Source of the DNA: Flavobacterium xueshanense
GTDB taxonomy: Bacteria; Bacteroidota; Bacteroidia; Flavobacteriales; Flavobacteriaceae
Length of the DNA stretch: 64,000 nucleotides
Reading direction: 5' to 3'
Assembly (NCBI RefSeq): GCF_900112975.1
Contig: NZ_FONQ01000005.1
Location: 116,646-180,645 of the forward strand
A program made the position numbers and the translations under genes. A model generated the notes under the pieces. It did no database searches and was not told where the DNA came from. It worked only from the letters and a program-made list of their open reading frames with translations. Below are positions 17,934 through 28,014 of this stretch, piece by piece. Each line of letters opens with the position of its first letter. Within the stretch, counting starts at the first letter, position 1.

Positions 17934-20822
17934 TTAATTTTTCAATAGTTTCAATACCTTGATTCCATTATTTTCATCAAATGTTTTCACAATGTAAAGA
18001 CCTTGGTTCAAATCACTAACCGAAAATTGATAGCCCGCAGATTGATTCGCATCAAAACTTTTTATTAGTTGTCCTGTGATAGAAAAAATCTGCACTTTAT
18101 ACGTCGTTTCATTCAACGTAAAATAATTAGATGCAGGATTTGGATACAAAACAATCGTTGGTGCCTTTTCGAAATCTGCTATCGCCAAAGAAGCTGTTTT
18201 GTTACCGTAGATTCGGTAATCACCTGCCGCAATTGATATCGGTTCATTTACATTGATAACTGTAATCGTTGTATTATCCATCAAATTATACCAAGTACCT
18301 GCGTACGGAAAACCAGTAGCTACATTTTGAGTAGTTACATTGAAATTGGCTATTATCAAAACATCTTTAAGCTGGCTTGAAGCCAAAGCACTATTGGTAA
18401 TTTGGATATTTGGATATAATGAACTTGAATTGGAGATGATTGCAGTTCCTGAAAAAACTGGTTCTGCAGATTTCATCGTAATCATTTTGGACCAATCGTT
18501 GTAAATTTTATTTCGATTGGTATCTCCAAGCCAATTATTGACCCATTGTGGTTGTTGTTTAGTATCTAATTTACAATCACCCGCTGTTGCATCTGACGGA
18601 GTGTTTACCGTTCCATTATTACAGGCAAAAATAGAATTTTCCCAACCTAATTCGCCAAAATGCCAGATCATCTTTGGTCCCGGAACCAACAAAGAAACGG
18701 CTCCAACCGCTGACATTCGAGATAAGGCAACATTTAATGTTTTTACATTATGCGCAGGATTAGAAGTATTTCCAAATTGCAAATTTTTATACATCAGTCG
18801 TTCTTCATCATGACTTTCGGCATAACCGAGCAGCCTGTGAGCGACAAAACCTCTGCTAGAACTATTCATGCGAGAAATATTTGCGGTGTAACCCATAGAC
18901 AATTCATTGTATTGACTGGTCATTATTCCCCACATCATGATTCCTTTACTTGGTGCTTCATTGAGTCTGTAATTAGCCCAAAGCTGTTCTTCATCATCAT
19001 TCCCTAAATGTTCAAAAATAGCATAATGATTTGGATCTAAACTCCAAGAATAATCGGCATATTTTTTTAAAACATCAACACGATCTTGTTGTTTAACCCC
19101 GGTACAGGCATCCTGACCACCAGCAACATTAGAGGGACAATTTTGAGTAAATCCTTTGGTTAAATCCCAACGGAAACCATCAATTTTATATTCCTCTACC
19201 CATTGTTTAATGACACGCTGCACATAGTTTTGTGTTCTGGGCTGTTGATGATTAAAATCCTCTCCTACACTATAACTGTGCATAGCCGTGGTATTGAAAT
19301 ACGGATTTTCAACAGAAGGAGAACCCCAACCATCGCCGTCCGCATCATTCATCCACATACGAACCATTGGATTTCTGCCAAAAGCATGATTCAGCGCAAC
19401 ATCAAGAATAACGGCAATTCCGTTTTGATGGCATAAATCAATAAACTCCTTTAGCTTATCAGAAGTACCATAAAATTTGTCTAAAGCCATGTGAAAAGAG
19501 GTATTGTATCCCCAACTTTCATTACCCTCAAACTCCATTACAGGCATCAACTCAATCGCATTTATTTTTAAATTTTTAAAATAGTCGATTTTATTAATCA
19601 AGTCCTGATAACTTCTGTTAGCATCAAAATCACGCACTAACAGTTCATAAACTACCAGTTTTTCTTTAGCCGGTTTAATAAAATTAGTCGTTGCCGCGCT
19701 CCAGGCATAAGCCGTTTTCCCAGTGTGTAATACCGTAACTTCACGTTCCTGACCTGCAGGGTACACGGGGATATTTGGATAATTTACAGATGAAATCCCC
19801 GGATCATCAAAAGGGGATAAAACCAAAGTGGAATACGGATCGGCAGTTTTTACTAAAGAAGGCGTGCCTGCAATAGGCGTTGCGTCAACTACCCAATATT
19901 GATATGAGTAATTAGTTCCCGAAACCAATCCAGTTAATTCTAACCAAAACTTGCCCGAAGCAGGGTCCTTTTTCATTGCGAAAGAACTTGTAGGTTGCCA
20001 GTTGTTGAAACTTCCTGCTACATATACAAAATCTTTGAACGGCGCATCCAGCACTAAAGTTGCTTTTGTCGCATCAACCGTATTATAATTGATTCCGTCC
20101 AATAATCCAGCCGGCATAATCTCACTAACCACATTTGGATTAACAATTGCACTGAACTTTTTAGTGATTACAGTTGTTCCTTGAGTTACCTGCAATTCGT
20201 AATTTTGATTCCCGGTAATATTTGTATGGTTGAAACTATAACTGGATGTACTTGTATTGGTATTTATATTGTTTCCGTTTGCTTTCAATACATAGCTTGC
20301 ATTTCCACCCGTATTAGTAGCCGCAATACTTAAACTTCCACCTGAAGCAATAATTGTTGCGCTATTTTCAACTGGAGTTGTTAAGCTAACTTGATATGCT
20401 CCAACTTCAACAAAGTTGTCTTGGGACTTTTTATCACCAGTTCCATCCTTTGCTTTGACAAGAAAACCTATTCTGCCAATTCCATTTCTATTGTAAAAAG
20501 CATTTGGGGTAAATGTAATTCTATAGATATCCGCACCTGCGGTATACGTTAATTTATTAGCTTCATTAGATGCTGTCCATGAACCATTCGTTGGGCAATT
20601 TAAACTGTTGGCATCATTCGTATCATAAGACCAAGCCCACAGATACAAAGAATGATCAGAAATTCCCCAGGCAGTTTCATCTACAGAACTTCCGCTAATA
20701 GTTATTGTAATCGCTGTTGTTTCTTCAAAAGGGTTAGGACTTATAGTGCTAATTACTGTTTGTTGCTGGGCCGAAGAGACTAGTGACCAGAAAATTAATA
20801 ATAAAAGTATAGTTTTTTTCAT
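17934..20822 (-). CDS. Secreted alpha-amylase-family enzyme (GH13) with type IX sorting domain
   Basis: A 962-residue starch-active enzyme. It has a signal peptide (about 1-18), N-terminal Ig-like and CBM-type domains (one at about 245-330 with FVYVAGSFNNWQP, CBM48-like), and a GH13 barrel. Barrel motifs are WGYNTSFHMALDKFYG (about 437), ILDVALNHAFGRNP (about 477), the nucleophile in FRWDLTKGF (about 549), the acid/base Glu in AIFEHLG (about 602) and AESHDEERL (about 667). The last 75 residues form a T9SS type A sorting domain (VLYPNPASNYF, then IFSITGQLIKSF), so it goes to the cell surface or medium. It follows susCDE on the same strand, but a terminator sits in front of it. Confidence 0.92.
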   Translation of the reverse strand: MKKTILLLLIFWSLVSSAQQQTVISTISPNPFEETTAITITISGSSVDETAWGISDHSLYLWAWSYDTNDANSLNCPTNGSWTASNEANKLTYTAGADIYRITFTPNAFYNRNGIGRIGFLVKAKDGTGDKKSQDNFVEVGAYQVSLTTPVENSATIIASGGSLSIAATNTGGNASYVLKANGNNINTNTSTSSYSFNHTNITGNQNYELQVTQGTTVITKKFSAIVNPNVVSEIMPAGLLDGINYNTVDATKATLVLDAPFKDFVYVAGSFNNWQPTSSFAMKKDPASGKFWLELTGLVSGTNYSYQYWVVDATPIAGTPSLVKTADPYSTLVLSPFDDPGISSVNYPNIPVYPAGQEREVTVLHTGKTAYAWSAATTNFIKPAKEKLVVYELLVRDFDANRSYQDLINKIDYFKNLKINAIELMPVMEFEGNESWGYNTSFHMALDKFYGTSDKLKEFIDLCHQNGIAVILDVALNHAFGRNPMVRMWMNDADGDGWGSPSVENPYFNTTAMHSYSVGEDFNHQQPRTQNYVQRVIKQWVEEYKIDGFRWDLTKGFTQNCPSNVAGGQDACTGVKQQDRVDVLKKYADYSWSLDPNHYAIFEHLGNDDEEQLWANYRLNEAPSKGIMMWGIMTSQYNELSMGYTANISRMNSSSRGFVAHRLLGYAESHDEERLMYKNLQFGNTSNPAHNVKTLNVALSRMSAVGAVSLLVPGPKMIWHFGELGWENSIFACNNGTVNTPSDATAGDCKLDTKQQPQWVNNWLGDTNRNKIYNDWSKMITMKSAEPVFSGTAIISNSSSLYPNIQITNSALASSQLKDVLIIANFNVTTQNVATGFPYAGTWYNLMDNTTITVINVNEPISIAAGDYRIYGNKTASLAIADFEKAPTIVLYPNPASNYFTLNETTYKVQIFSITGQLIKSFDANQSAGYQFSVSDLNQGLYIVKTFDENNGIKVLKLLKN

Positions 20823-20844
20823 AGCTTTTTGGTTTTATAAAAAA

Positions 20845-20867
20845 AGGGCTATCCTTGAGATAGCCCT
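20845..20867 (-). terminator. Hairpin terminator or attenuator between susE and the amylase gene
   Basis: A 9-bp perfect stem (20845-20853 with 20859-20867) and 5-base loop; on the minus strand it is followed by a T run. It lies only about 20 bases before the amylase start, so it should reduce readthrough from susCDE. Confidence 0.75.
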
Positions 20868-20885
20868 ATTAACAGTAAAAAAATA

Positions 20886-21944
20886 CTAATTTTTTGTAAG
20901 CGAATATTTGTAATTTCTTGGAGAACTTAAATCTAGGGTAATGGTGTAATTTCCGGCAGAAGGAACTTTGATGTTATCTCCGCCATACTCCATTGTACCA
21001 TTTGCTCCAGTATCACCAAGATTTAAATCCCAAGCATTGTTTGCTCTAAATTTCATCTCTTTTTGAGTAAGATTAGCAGTAAGAGTCCATACTTTAGTCG
21101 TTTTGTTATAAGTCATAGCAGTACTATTGTCCCATCCTGCGGGAGTTCCATCTCCAATGATTCCCCATGCTGTTGCAGTAGCTTTATAAGTTAACTTTTC
21201 AGTGTCAGCAACAATTAAGTAGTAACCTGCAGCAGGAATTTTAAGATTTGGACCTGTAAGCGCTAATGTTCCTGCAGTCGCTCCCGCAGCATATTCACCT
21301 TTCCACTCTGGAAAACTTGTGAATTTATACTCAGCGTTAGCATCATTAAAATTAATATATCCTTCAAAATCTACTTTACCAAATCCTGAAGCAGAAAGTT
21401 GTGGAGATGTAGCGGGATCCCAATCTTTAGGATATCCTGAAGCAGCAGCATAACCACCAGGAACCCATAATTTAGGATTTTCTGTAGTGTAAGGCGTCAC
21501 CACTATTCCGATTATGTTAGAATACATTGCAGCAAGTGCACCAGCGCTCGCTTTTATTCTAACTTCAAATTCACTTGGAGCAAAAGGTGTTGCTTTTAAT
21601 AATAAAGCAGCTTTATTCATAGATTCAACACTTACAGAAACTTGATTTGCTGAAATTACAGAGCCAATAGACTGAGGAGTTTTGAATGCATTTCCTTTTT
21701 TGTCGATTTCTACTGCATAATTAACTTGTACATCACCTCCAAAATTGGCTGATTTCCATGTAAAACGTTCTGCTTGAACAGCTGCATTTGTAGGAGACAG
21801 TACATATGCAGCACCAGAATTTGGAGCTGTTAATACCGGGGAATCTATTCCTTCGATAACTGGTCTGTCCTGAACATCTTCTACGCTACAAGACAAAGCA
21901 ACTACTGCAAATAAAGCAATTATTGATTTAGTTATATTTTTCAT
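20886..21944 (-). CDS. susE: SusE/SusF-type surface starch-binding lipoprotein
   Basis: A 352-residue non-catalytic glycan-binding lipoprotein. The signal ends at the lipobox Cys (FAVVALSCSVEDV, Cys about residue 19). A SusE N-terminal domain (about 25-150) is followed by two carbohydrate-binding modules: about 155-255, beginning NPKLWVPGGYAAASGYP, and about 257-350, with WGIIGDGTPAGWDN and EMKFRANNAWDLNLG. These match the repeated modules of SusE and SusF. It holds starch on the outer surface near SusCD. It comes 21 bases after susD in the same operon and is followed by a terminator. Confidence 0.9.
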   Translation of the reverse strand: MKNITKSIIALFAVVALSCSVEDVQDRPVIEGIDSPVLTAPNSGAAYVLSPTNAAVQAERFTWKSANFGGDVQVNYAVEIDKKGNAFKTPQSIGSVISANQVSVSVESMNKAALLLKATPFAPSEFEVRIKASAGALAAMYSNIIGIVVTPYTTENPKLWVPGGYAAASGYPKDWDPATSPQLSASGFGKVDFEGYINFNDANAEYKFTSFPEWKGEYAAGATAGTLALTGPNLKIPAAGYYLIVADTEKLTYKATATAWGIIGDGTPAGWDNSTAMTYNKTTKVWTLTANLTQKEMKFRANNAWDLNLGDTGANGTMEYGGDNIKVPSAGNYTITLDLSSPRNYKYSLTKN

Positions 21945-21965
21945 TTTTATTTATTTTTTAAATTA

Positions 21966-23558
21966 TTAATATCCAGGGTTTTGTTGTAATTTACTATTTG
22001 ATGATAATGCTGTTGCAGGAATAGGAAATAAATCTCTGTACGATTGTGTTGGAGATCCTCCAGCAACATTTCCTTTCCATGGCCATAAATAACTACCTCC
22101 AGAAAATTTTCCGAAACGAACTAAATCCGTTCTTCTGTGTCCTTCCCAGTGTAGTTCTCTCGCTCTTTCGTCAAGAATAAAATCTAAGTTTAAATCTCCT
22201 TGATTTACAGCAGCGCCTTTTGCTCTTGTTCTTAATGCATTTACATAAGTAGTTGCTGTTGCTAAGCTTCCACCAGCACCTCTTACAGCACATTCAGCAT
22301 ACATTAAATAAGCATCAGCTAAACGGAAAATAGGAAAATCAGAATCAGAGAAATTCCCTGCTTTATCTGAACCTTGTTTCCCATTCACATCAACATTTCT
22401 AAATTTTTGAATCGCATAACCATCAGTGAAATTACCAATGTTTTTGATTTCTTTAGTTTGACCATCTTTATAGAATTGTCCACGTGTATCTATAGTATTA
22501 GCGTCAAATTTATCGACAAATGCAGAGGTGGTTCTTATACCGCCCCAACCACCATTGATACCAAATGAAGCTGCATTCATGCTACCTCCAACAGGAGCGT
22601 GCGTTAAGAAAGTAGTTCCACCATACGTTTGTGTATGAAGACCGTCAAAGCCTATTGCAAAAATAAATTCGTTTTGTGCACCATTTTTATTATTATCTGC
22701 AAAAAACAATTGATTGTAATTAGTGTGCAATTTATAGCTTGAACCCGTGATTTTTGTAATTAATGCAACAGCAGCAGCATAATGATCCGTACCGGTATAT
22801 ACTTTTGAATTCATATACAATTTAGCTTGCAACATCCATGCAGCAGCTTGATCCACACGATACGCCTCATTAGCTTTTGGTGCTTTCAATAATGGAGTAA
22901 TAGCTGTTAACTCCTCATCAACAAATTTATATAATTCTGCTCTTGTAGCATATTCCGGGTAAAAGAACGTACTTGGAGAATCTTCCGTTACCAAAGAACC
23001 GCCACCAAACATATCAATTAAATGCCAATACGTCATTGCTCTTAAGAAACGCGCTTCTGCTCTGTAAGTAGCAATCTCCGCTTTCAAAGTAGCATCTACT
23101 CCTCTTGCAGTCAATTTCTCATCAGTAGTTTGACGTAAAAACTCATTACAGTTTACAATCTGAAAAGAGTAACGTGCAAAAACAGCCGTTACAAAACGAT
23201 CCAAAGAAGTCCATGTTTGCGAGTGAAGGTCTTTTATTGTTCCGTCATTCCAAGCAATAACCGCTTCATCAGTAGTTAATTCCTGTAACAACCAATATCC
23301 TCTCACATACTGACTTTCTCCTTCATCTATTCCAGATATATCTGGTGTTCCAGAAGGACCTGATTGTCCCGAAGTTGCAAAACCTGCATATAATTTAGCT
23401 AGATTTTGTTTATACGATTCCGGTGTGCTGAAAAATTGGTCAACCGCAATGGCGTCACCAGCTTCTGGCGATTGGACCAAATCATTAGTACATGACGGAA
23501 ACAAAAACACCATCATCAACAATGAAATACCCAATAATTTTATTTGTGTCTTTTTCAT
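21966..23558 (-). CDS. susD: SusD/RagB-type outer-membrane starch-binding lipoprotein
   Basis: A 530-residue SusD-family protein. The lipoprotein signal ends LFPSCTNDLVQSP. Helical TPR-like segments follow, with the family hallmarks YRAEARFLRAMTYWHLIDMF and FRLADAYLMYAECAV and the C-terminal RDLFPIPATALSSN. Mature SusD forms a lid over the SusC barrel and captures oligosaccharides. It lies 17 bases after susC, and pairing with it is certain from context. Confidence 0.95.
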   Translation of the reverse strand: MKKTQIKLLGISLLMMVFLFPSCTNDLVQSPEAGDAIAVDQFFSTPESYKQNLAKLYAGFATSGQSGPSGTPDISGIDEGESQYVRGYWLLQELTTDEAVIAWNDGTIKDLHSQTWTSLDRFVTAVFARYSFQIVNCNEFLRQTTDEKLTARGVDATLKAEIATYRAEARFLRAMTYWHLIDMFGGGSLVTEDSPSTFFYPEYATRAELYKFVDEELTAITPLLKAPKANEAYRVDQAAAWMLQAKLYMNSKVYTGTDHYAAAVALITKITGSSYKLHTNYNQLFFADNNKNGAQNEFIFAIGFDGLHTQTYGGTTFLTHAPVGGSMNAASFGINGGWGGIRTTSAFVDKFDANTIDTRGQFYKDGQTKEIKNIGNFTDGYAIQKFRNVDVNGKQGSDKAGNFSDSDFPIFRLADAYLMYAECAVRGAGGSLATATTYVNALRTRAKGAAVNQGDLNLDFILDERARELHWEGHRRTDLVRFGKFSGGSYLWPWKGNVAGGSPTQSYRDLFPIPATALSSNSKLQQNPGY

Positions 23559-23575
23559 TTTTCTTATTATTTGTA

Positions 23576-26512
23576 TTAGAAATTAACGTTTAAACCTAAC
23601 GTGAAAGTAATTGGTCTTGGATATAAATTATTATCTATACCATCAGAAATCTCTGGATCTAACCCTTCATATTTAGTAATGAGTAGAACATTTTGCGCTG
23701 ATAATGTCAATTTAACTAACGAAGTTGAATTTGGCTTTTGATTAAAAGTATACCCAACATTCACATTATCTAACCTTATAAAAGAAGCGTCTTGGATGTA
23801 ATAATCAGAATGCAATTGAAGGTCATTCGATTTAGTAAAACCTGTTTCTAAAAGATTAGCAACACCATTAGATAAATCCGTTTGTCTTAACAGTACATTA
23901 TTATACGTTCCAAAATTAGAATCTACATTGTTGTACATATAATTCCCCCAAGATCCCCTCCAGTTCATGCCCATGTCAAAGTTTTTATAGGTAACACTTG
24001 TATTGAAACCGTAAAAAACATCAGCCGCTGGTTTGTGAAAACGGTATTTATCTTGTTCTGTAATAAGGCCATCTTTATTTCTGTCAACAAAAACCTCATC
24101 AATTGGTTTCCCGTCAGCACCATAAGCTTGCTCATATACATAAAATGAATTTGGAGCATAACCTACTTGGTGATTTTGAATAAAGTTTCCTGTTCCTCCA
24201 GCAATTCCTCCTACATCAATACCTGGAGTATTCGGTTGCGTTGTAGTTAACTTGGTGATTTTAGAGTCTTGAAAAGTAACGTTCCCGCCAATTGTCCATT
24301 CTAAATCAGCTGTGCGAACCGGAATAACTTCGGCTAACAATTCAATCCCTTTATTGTCAATATTTCCAATATTATAATTGTCTTTATTTGAAAATCCAAA
24401 GAAAGATGGATTAAACGTATTCAACAGTAGATCTTTAGTAGTTCTTTTATAAACGTCAACACTACCCGTAAATCTATTGTTAAACAATCCATAATCAAAA
24501 CCTGCATTAACAGTAGTTGTTTCTTCCCATTTCAAGTTACTGTTATAAGGTTGTGGTCTGTAAGTAGTATAAAATGTATTTCCTAATTGGTATTGCGCTG
24601 TATTATTTGAAGCCAAGTATAACGGAATAGAAGGATATATCCCAATATTCTGCTGTCCTGTAATACCCCAACCTCCTCTAAGTTTCAAAGTAGAAATACT
24701 ACTTACATCTTTCAAGAAACTTTCTTCATTCAATTTCCAAGCTACTGCGACAGCAGGAAAATTACTCCATCTGTAATCCGGCGTAAACCTAGAAGTTCCA
24801 TCACGTCTGTAAGAAGCAGTCAAGATATATTTATCAGCAATAGTAATATTAGTTCTGGCAAAAAAGGATTGCAAGTTAATACGAGAAGGAGTAAATGACT
24901 CTATCGTTGTAACATCGTTTTGAAAGTTATAATTAGATTTGTTCTTTGAGTCTTGAAAATCTTGGTAAGTATATCCACCTGTTAGATCAATTATTGTATT
25001 AATCGCATCTACTTTCTTGTTGTAGTTCAAATACAAATCCATTACTTTGTTCTTTCTGGATTCAATATTCTTGTAGGTATTATTATATCCTGAACCATTA
25101 AGCCCATTTAGGAACTCAGCGTTAGTTCCTCCGCTTCCAGTACCACTTAACTGGTCGTAACCAAAATTAGCAACCGCTTTCAATGCTGGTAAAAAATGCA
25201 TTTTATATTCGGTTTGGATGTTTCCAATGCTTCTGTATGAATTGCCAAAATTATTTTGTTGGTTAATCAAAGACAACGGATTTCTTCCCGCCAATTGATT
25301 AATTTCCGTTGGTGAAGCATACCATTGGAAATAAGTACCATCGGCATTTCTAACTGCTTGTGAAGGATCAAAATTAATTGCTGAACCGATAGCTCCTCTA
25401 TTACTATAATTACTTTTGATTAAAGAAGTATTGTTATTTACTTCAATTTTTAAATGCTTGTCCAAGAAATTTCCTGTAACACTAACACCAAGCGTACTTC
25501 TTTCCATGTTATCTCTTTTTAAGATACCATTTAAATTAGCATACCCAACAGATGCTCTGTAAACTACATTATCAACACCACCACTTAAAGCAATGTTGTG
25601 ATCCGTACCAATCGCAGTTCTATAAATTTCATCTTGCCAATTAGTATCAGCAGCACCTACAAGTTTTTGCTGAGTAACAGAACCATTAGCCGCTACAAAA
25701 TCTTTAAATTGAGTTGCTGATAAAGCATCAACTCTATTAGTAACTTCAGAAACTTGTAAATTCCCATTGTAACTTACTTGAATCTCACCCGCTTTTCCTT
25801 TTTTGGTAGTAATGATAATTACCCCATTCGAAGCGCGAGAGCCATATATAGCTGTCGCCGACGCATCTTTCAATACCGTAATGGACTCAATATTATTTTG
25901 ATTGATAGTAGATAAAGGATTTTTACCACCTTCTATTCCGCCGTTGTTAACCGGAACACCGTCAATTACATATAAAGGATCGTTTCCCGCAGACAATGAC
26001 GAACCACTTCTGATTCTTATTGTAGCACTTTCACCTGGAGATCCGCCTCCATTGATGATTTGCAATCCTGCTACTTTTCCTTGGATCATTTGATCCGCAG
26101 ACGTTACCGGCCCTTTATTAAAATCTTTTGTAGTCAAAACCGTTACAGATCCTGTTGCATCTTTCTTCTTAACAGTACCGTAACCCACTTGAATTATCAC
26201 TTCTTGCAATTGATTCGCATCTTCTTGTAAAGATACATTTAATGAATTTTGAGCAACATAATCCACAACAGTATTCGTGTAACCGATGTATGAGAAAACG
26301 ATTTTATCACCTCTTTTTACATTGGACAACTGATATTTTCCATCAAAATCAGTAGAAACACCATTAGTGGCACCTTGTACATTTACATTTACACCCGGAA
26401 TAGGCTGTCCTGACACTTTATCAAGAACAGTCCCACCAACAGTATTCTGAGCCAGAACACTTAAAGGGAGTAGCAGTACTAAAATTAACAACTTTTTATA
26501 AATTGTTTTCAT
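23576..26512 (-). CDS. susC: SusC/RagA-type TonB-dependent maltodextrin transporter
   Basis: A 978-residue outer-membrane importer. It has a signal peptide (about 1-21), a CarboxypepD-regulatory-like domain (GGTVLDKVSGQPIPGVNVNV), the TonB-box region near EVIIQVGYGTVKKKDATGSV, a plug with GSRASNGVIIITTKKGKAG, and a beta-barrel ending in the terminal Phe (ITFTLGLNVNF). It is the first gene of the minus-strand operon susC-susD-susE and is divergent from the LacI regulator. The starch-degrading neighbours indicate maltooligosaccharides as cargo. Confidence 0.95.
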   Translation of the reverse strand: MKTIYKKLLILVLLLPLSVLAQNTVGGTVLDKVSGQPIPGVNVNVQGATNGVSTDFDGKYQLSNVKRGDKIVFSYIGYTNTVVDYVAQNSLNVSLQEDANQLQEVIIQVGYGTVKKKDATGSVTVLTTKDFNKGPVTSADQMIQGKVAGLQIINGGGSPGESATIRIRSGSSLSAGNDPLYVIDGVPVNNGGIEGGKNPLSTINQNNIESITVLKDASATAIYGSRASNGVIIITTKKGKAGEIQVSYNGNLQVSEVTNRVDALSATQFKDFVAANGSVTQQKLVGAADTNWQDEIYRTAIGTDHNIALSGGVDNVVYRASVGYANLNGILKRDNMERSTLGVSVTGNFLDKHLKIEVNNNTSLIKSNYSNRGAIGSAINFDPSQAVRNADGTYFQWYASPTEINQLAGRNPLSLINQQNNFGNSYRSIGNIQTEYKMHFLPALKAVANFGYDQLSGTGSGGTNAEFLNGLNGSGYNNTYKNIESRKNKVMDLYLNYNKKVDAINTIIDLTGGYTYQDFQDSKNKSNYNFQNDVTTIESFTPSRINLQSFFARTNITIADKYILTASYRRDGTSRFTPDYRWSNFPAVAVAWKLNEESFLKDVSSISTLKLRGGWGITGQQNIGIYPSIPLYLASNNTAQYQLGNTFYTTYRPQPYNSNLKWEETTTVNAGFDYGLFNNRFTGSVDVYKRTTKDLLLNTFNPSFFGFSNKDNYNIGNIDNKGIELLAEVIPVRTADLEWTIGGNVTFQDSKITKLTTTQPNTPGIDVGGIAGGTGNFIQNHQVGYAPNSFYVYEQAYGADGKPIDEVFVDRNKDGLITEQDKYRFHKPAADVFYGFNTSVTYKNFDMGMNWRGSWGNYMYNNVDSNFGTYNNVLLRQTDLSNGVANLLETGFTKSNDLQLHSDYYIQDASFIRLDNVNVGYTFNQKPNSTSLVKLTLSAQNVLLITKYEGLDPEISDGIDNNLYPRPITFTLGLNVNF

Positions 26513-26745
26513 ACTTTTTGTTTAATTTAATTTAATTTTTATTGAATTTTTAAGCTTAACCATTACTTCGAATGTTAAATTTATGTAAATTTTGTCACCT
26601 TCGACGACAGCCCTTTTTAATTGGGTTACGAAAACGTAATAGTGTTGAAAACTTTCTGATTTATTTAAATTTTTATCCCTTTAATTACCATTTGTAAAAT
26701 TTAATTTTATCTTTATTACGAAATAAAATTTTACTACTTCTTCAC
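26513..26745. promoter_or_regulatory. Divergent control region between susC and the LacI regulator
   Basis: This 233-base gap holds a perfect 5-bp inverted repeat TTACG-AAAA-CGTAA at 26626-26639, a plausible LacI-family operator. A TAAATTTA -7-like element lies on the minus strand towards susC, and TATCTTTA at 26708-26715 lies towards the regulator. The motif TTACTTCGAA at 26563-26572 recurs upstream of the maltose carrier (27948-27957). The function of each is inferred. Confidence 0.5.
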
Positions 26746-27768
26746 ATGAAAAGGAAAATAACGCTTAAACAAATTGCAAAAGAATTAGACGTTTCTATTT
26801 CTACCGTTTCCAAGTCATTAAGAAACAGCCTCGAGATCGGCGAAGAAACCAGACTTAAAGTACAGGCTTTCGCTAAATTCTACAATTACAAACCCAATAA
26901 TATTGCACTAAGTTTAAAAAACAGAAAAACCAAAACCATAGGAATTATTATCCCTGAAATTGTTCATCATTTCTTCTCTACCGTGATTAACGGAATAGAA
27001 CACGTGGCGAATGAAAATGGATACAGCGTAATCATTTGTCTATCGGACGATTCCTTTGACAAAGAAGTTTTGAATATGGAAATGCTTGCTAACGGTAGTA
27101 TTGATGGTTTCATTATGTCTCTTTCTAAAGAAACCCAATTCAGAGGTGATTTTCATCATATTACTGAGGTGATCAATCAAGGAATGCCAGTCGTGATGTT
27201 TGATCGCGTTACCAATGATATTCTTTGCGACAAAGTAATTATAGACGATCAATACGCAGCTTATGAAGCTGTTCAAAGCTTGATTGATAAAGGAAGAAAA
27301 AAAATTGCATTAGTAACCACAGTAGATTACGTGAGCGTTGGTAAACTTCGTACTGACGGCTACATTAAAGCTCTTCTGGACAATGACATCCCTTTCAATG
27401 AAAACCTAATAATCAAAATTGAAGATGTTGATACTTGCGAAATCACTATTGGAAAATTATTAGAAGACAAAGCCATTGATGCTGTATTTGCAGTAAATGA
27501 ATTGTTTGCCGTTACCATAATCAAAACCGCCAACAAAATAGGCCTTAATGTACCTCGAGATCTAGCTGTTATTGCCTTTACCGATGGCATCATTTCAAAA
27601 TATTCAACACCTACAATTACCACCGTTAGTCAAAACGGAATAAAAATGGGAAACAAAGCGGCAAAAATGCTTATTGAAAGACTCGAATCCGCAGAAGATG
27701 AAGAAGACGAAAATTATAAAACCGACGTAATAGAAACGCATTTGATCGAAAGAGAATCTACTTCTTAA
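26746..27768 (+). CDS. LacI-family transcriptional regulator of the starch locus
   Basis: A 340-residue regulator. The N-terminal HTH (ITLKQIAKELDVSISTVSKS, about residues 4-23) and hinge helix (PNNIALSLKN) are followed by a periplasmic-binding-protein-like sugar domain starting at KTIGIIIPEIVHHFF and ending near TTVSQNGIKMGNKAAKML. It is divergent from susC and upstream of the maltose carrier, matching Bacteroidota loci where a LacI protein controls maltodextrin genes. The inducer is probably maltose or a maltodextrin (inference). Confidence 0.92.
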   Translation: MKRKITLKQIAKELDVSISTVSKSLRNSLEIGEETRLKVQAFAKFYNYKPNNIALSLKNRKTKTIGIIIPEIVHHFFSTVINGIEHVANENGYSVIICLSDDSFDKEVLNMEMLANGSIDGFIMSLSKETQFRGDFHHITEVINQGMPVVMFDRVTNDILCDKVIIDDQYAAYEAVQSLIDKGRKKIALVTTVDYVSVGKLRTDGYIKALLDNDIPFNENLIIKIEDVDTCEITIGKLLEDKAIDAVFAVNELFAVTIIKTANKIGLNVPRDLAVIAFTDGIISKYSTPTITTVSQNGIKMGNKAAKMLIERLESAEDEEDENYKTDVIETHLIERESTS

Positions 27769-27775
27769 AATTTAT

Positions 27776-27815
27776 CAGTTTTCAGTCGCTTTCTGAAAGC
27801 TGCGACTGAAAACTG
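27776..27815. repeat. Perfect 14-bp inverted repeat after the LacI gene
   Basis: 27776-27789 pairs perfectly with 27802-27815 around a 12-base loop. No strong T run follows. It could act as a weak terminator, or be a dispersed palindromic repeat of flavobacterial type. Confidence 0.7.
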
Positions 27816-27850
27816 CGACTAATATTTAAAACAGCTGTATTATATTCATT

Positions 27851-27991
27851 ACTACAACCTTGTAGTTAGAAATATTTCTCATTATTTGTTTTCGAAAAAC
27901 AATAGTTTGAAATATATTTTTATATTTACGACATCAAACCTTAACTTTTACTTCGAAAACAAGATGAGTTTTGATAAGCATAGCGCTTATC
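27851..27991 (+). promoter_or_regulatory. Leader region of the maltose-carrier operon with three palindromes
   Basis: It contains ACTACAA-CC-TTGTAGT (27851-27866), a GTTTTCGAAAAAC palindrome near 27889-27901, a -7-like TATATTTA at 27921-27928, TTACTTCGAA (27948-27957, shared with the susC leader) and a 7-bp hairpin (27973-27979 with 27985-27991) about 25 bases before the start. Operator or leader-RNA roles are inferred. Confidence 0.45.
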
Positions 27992-28014
27992 GTTTAATTT
28001 TTTAAATTACGATA

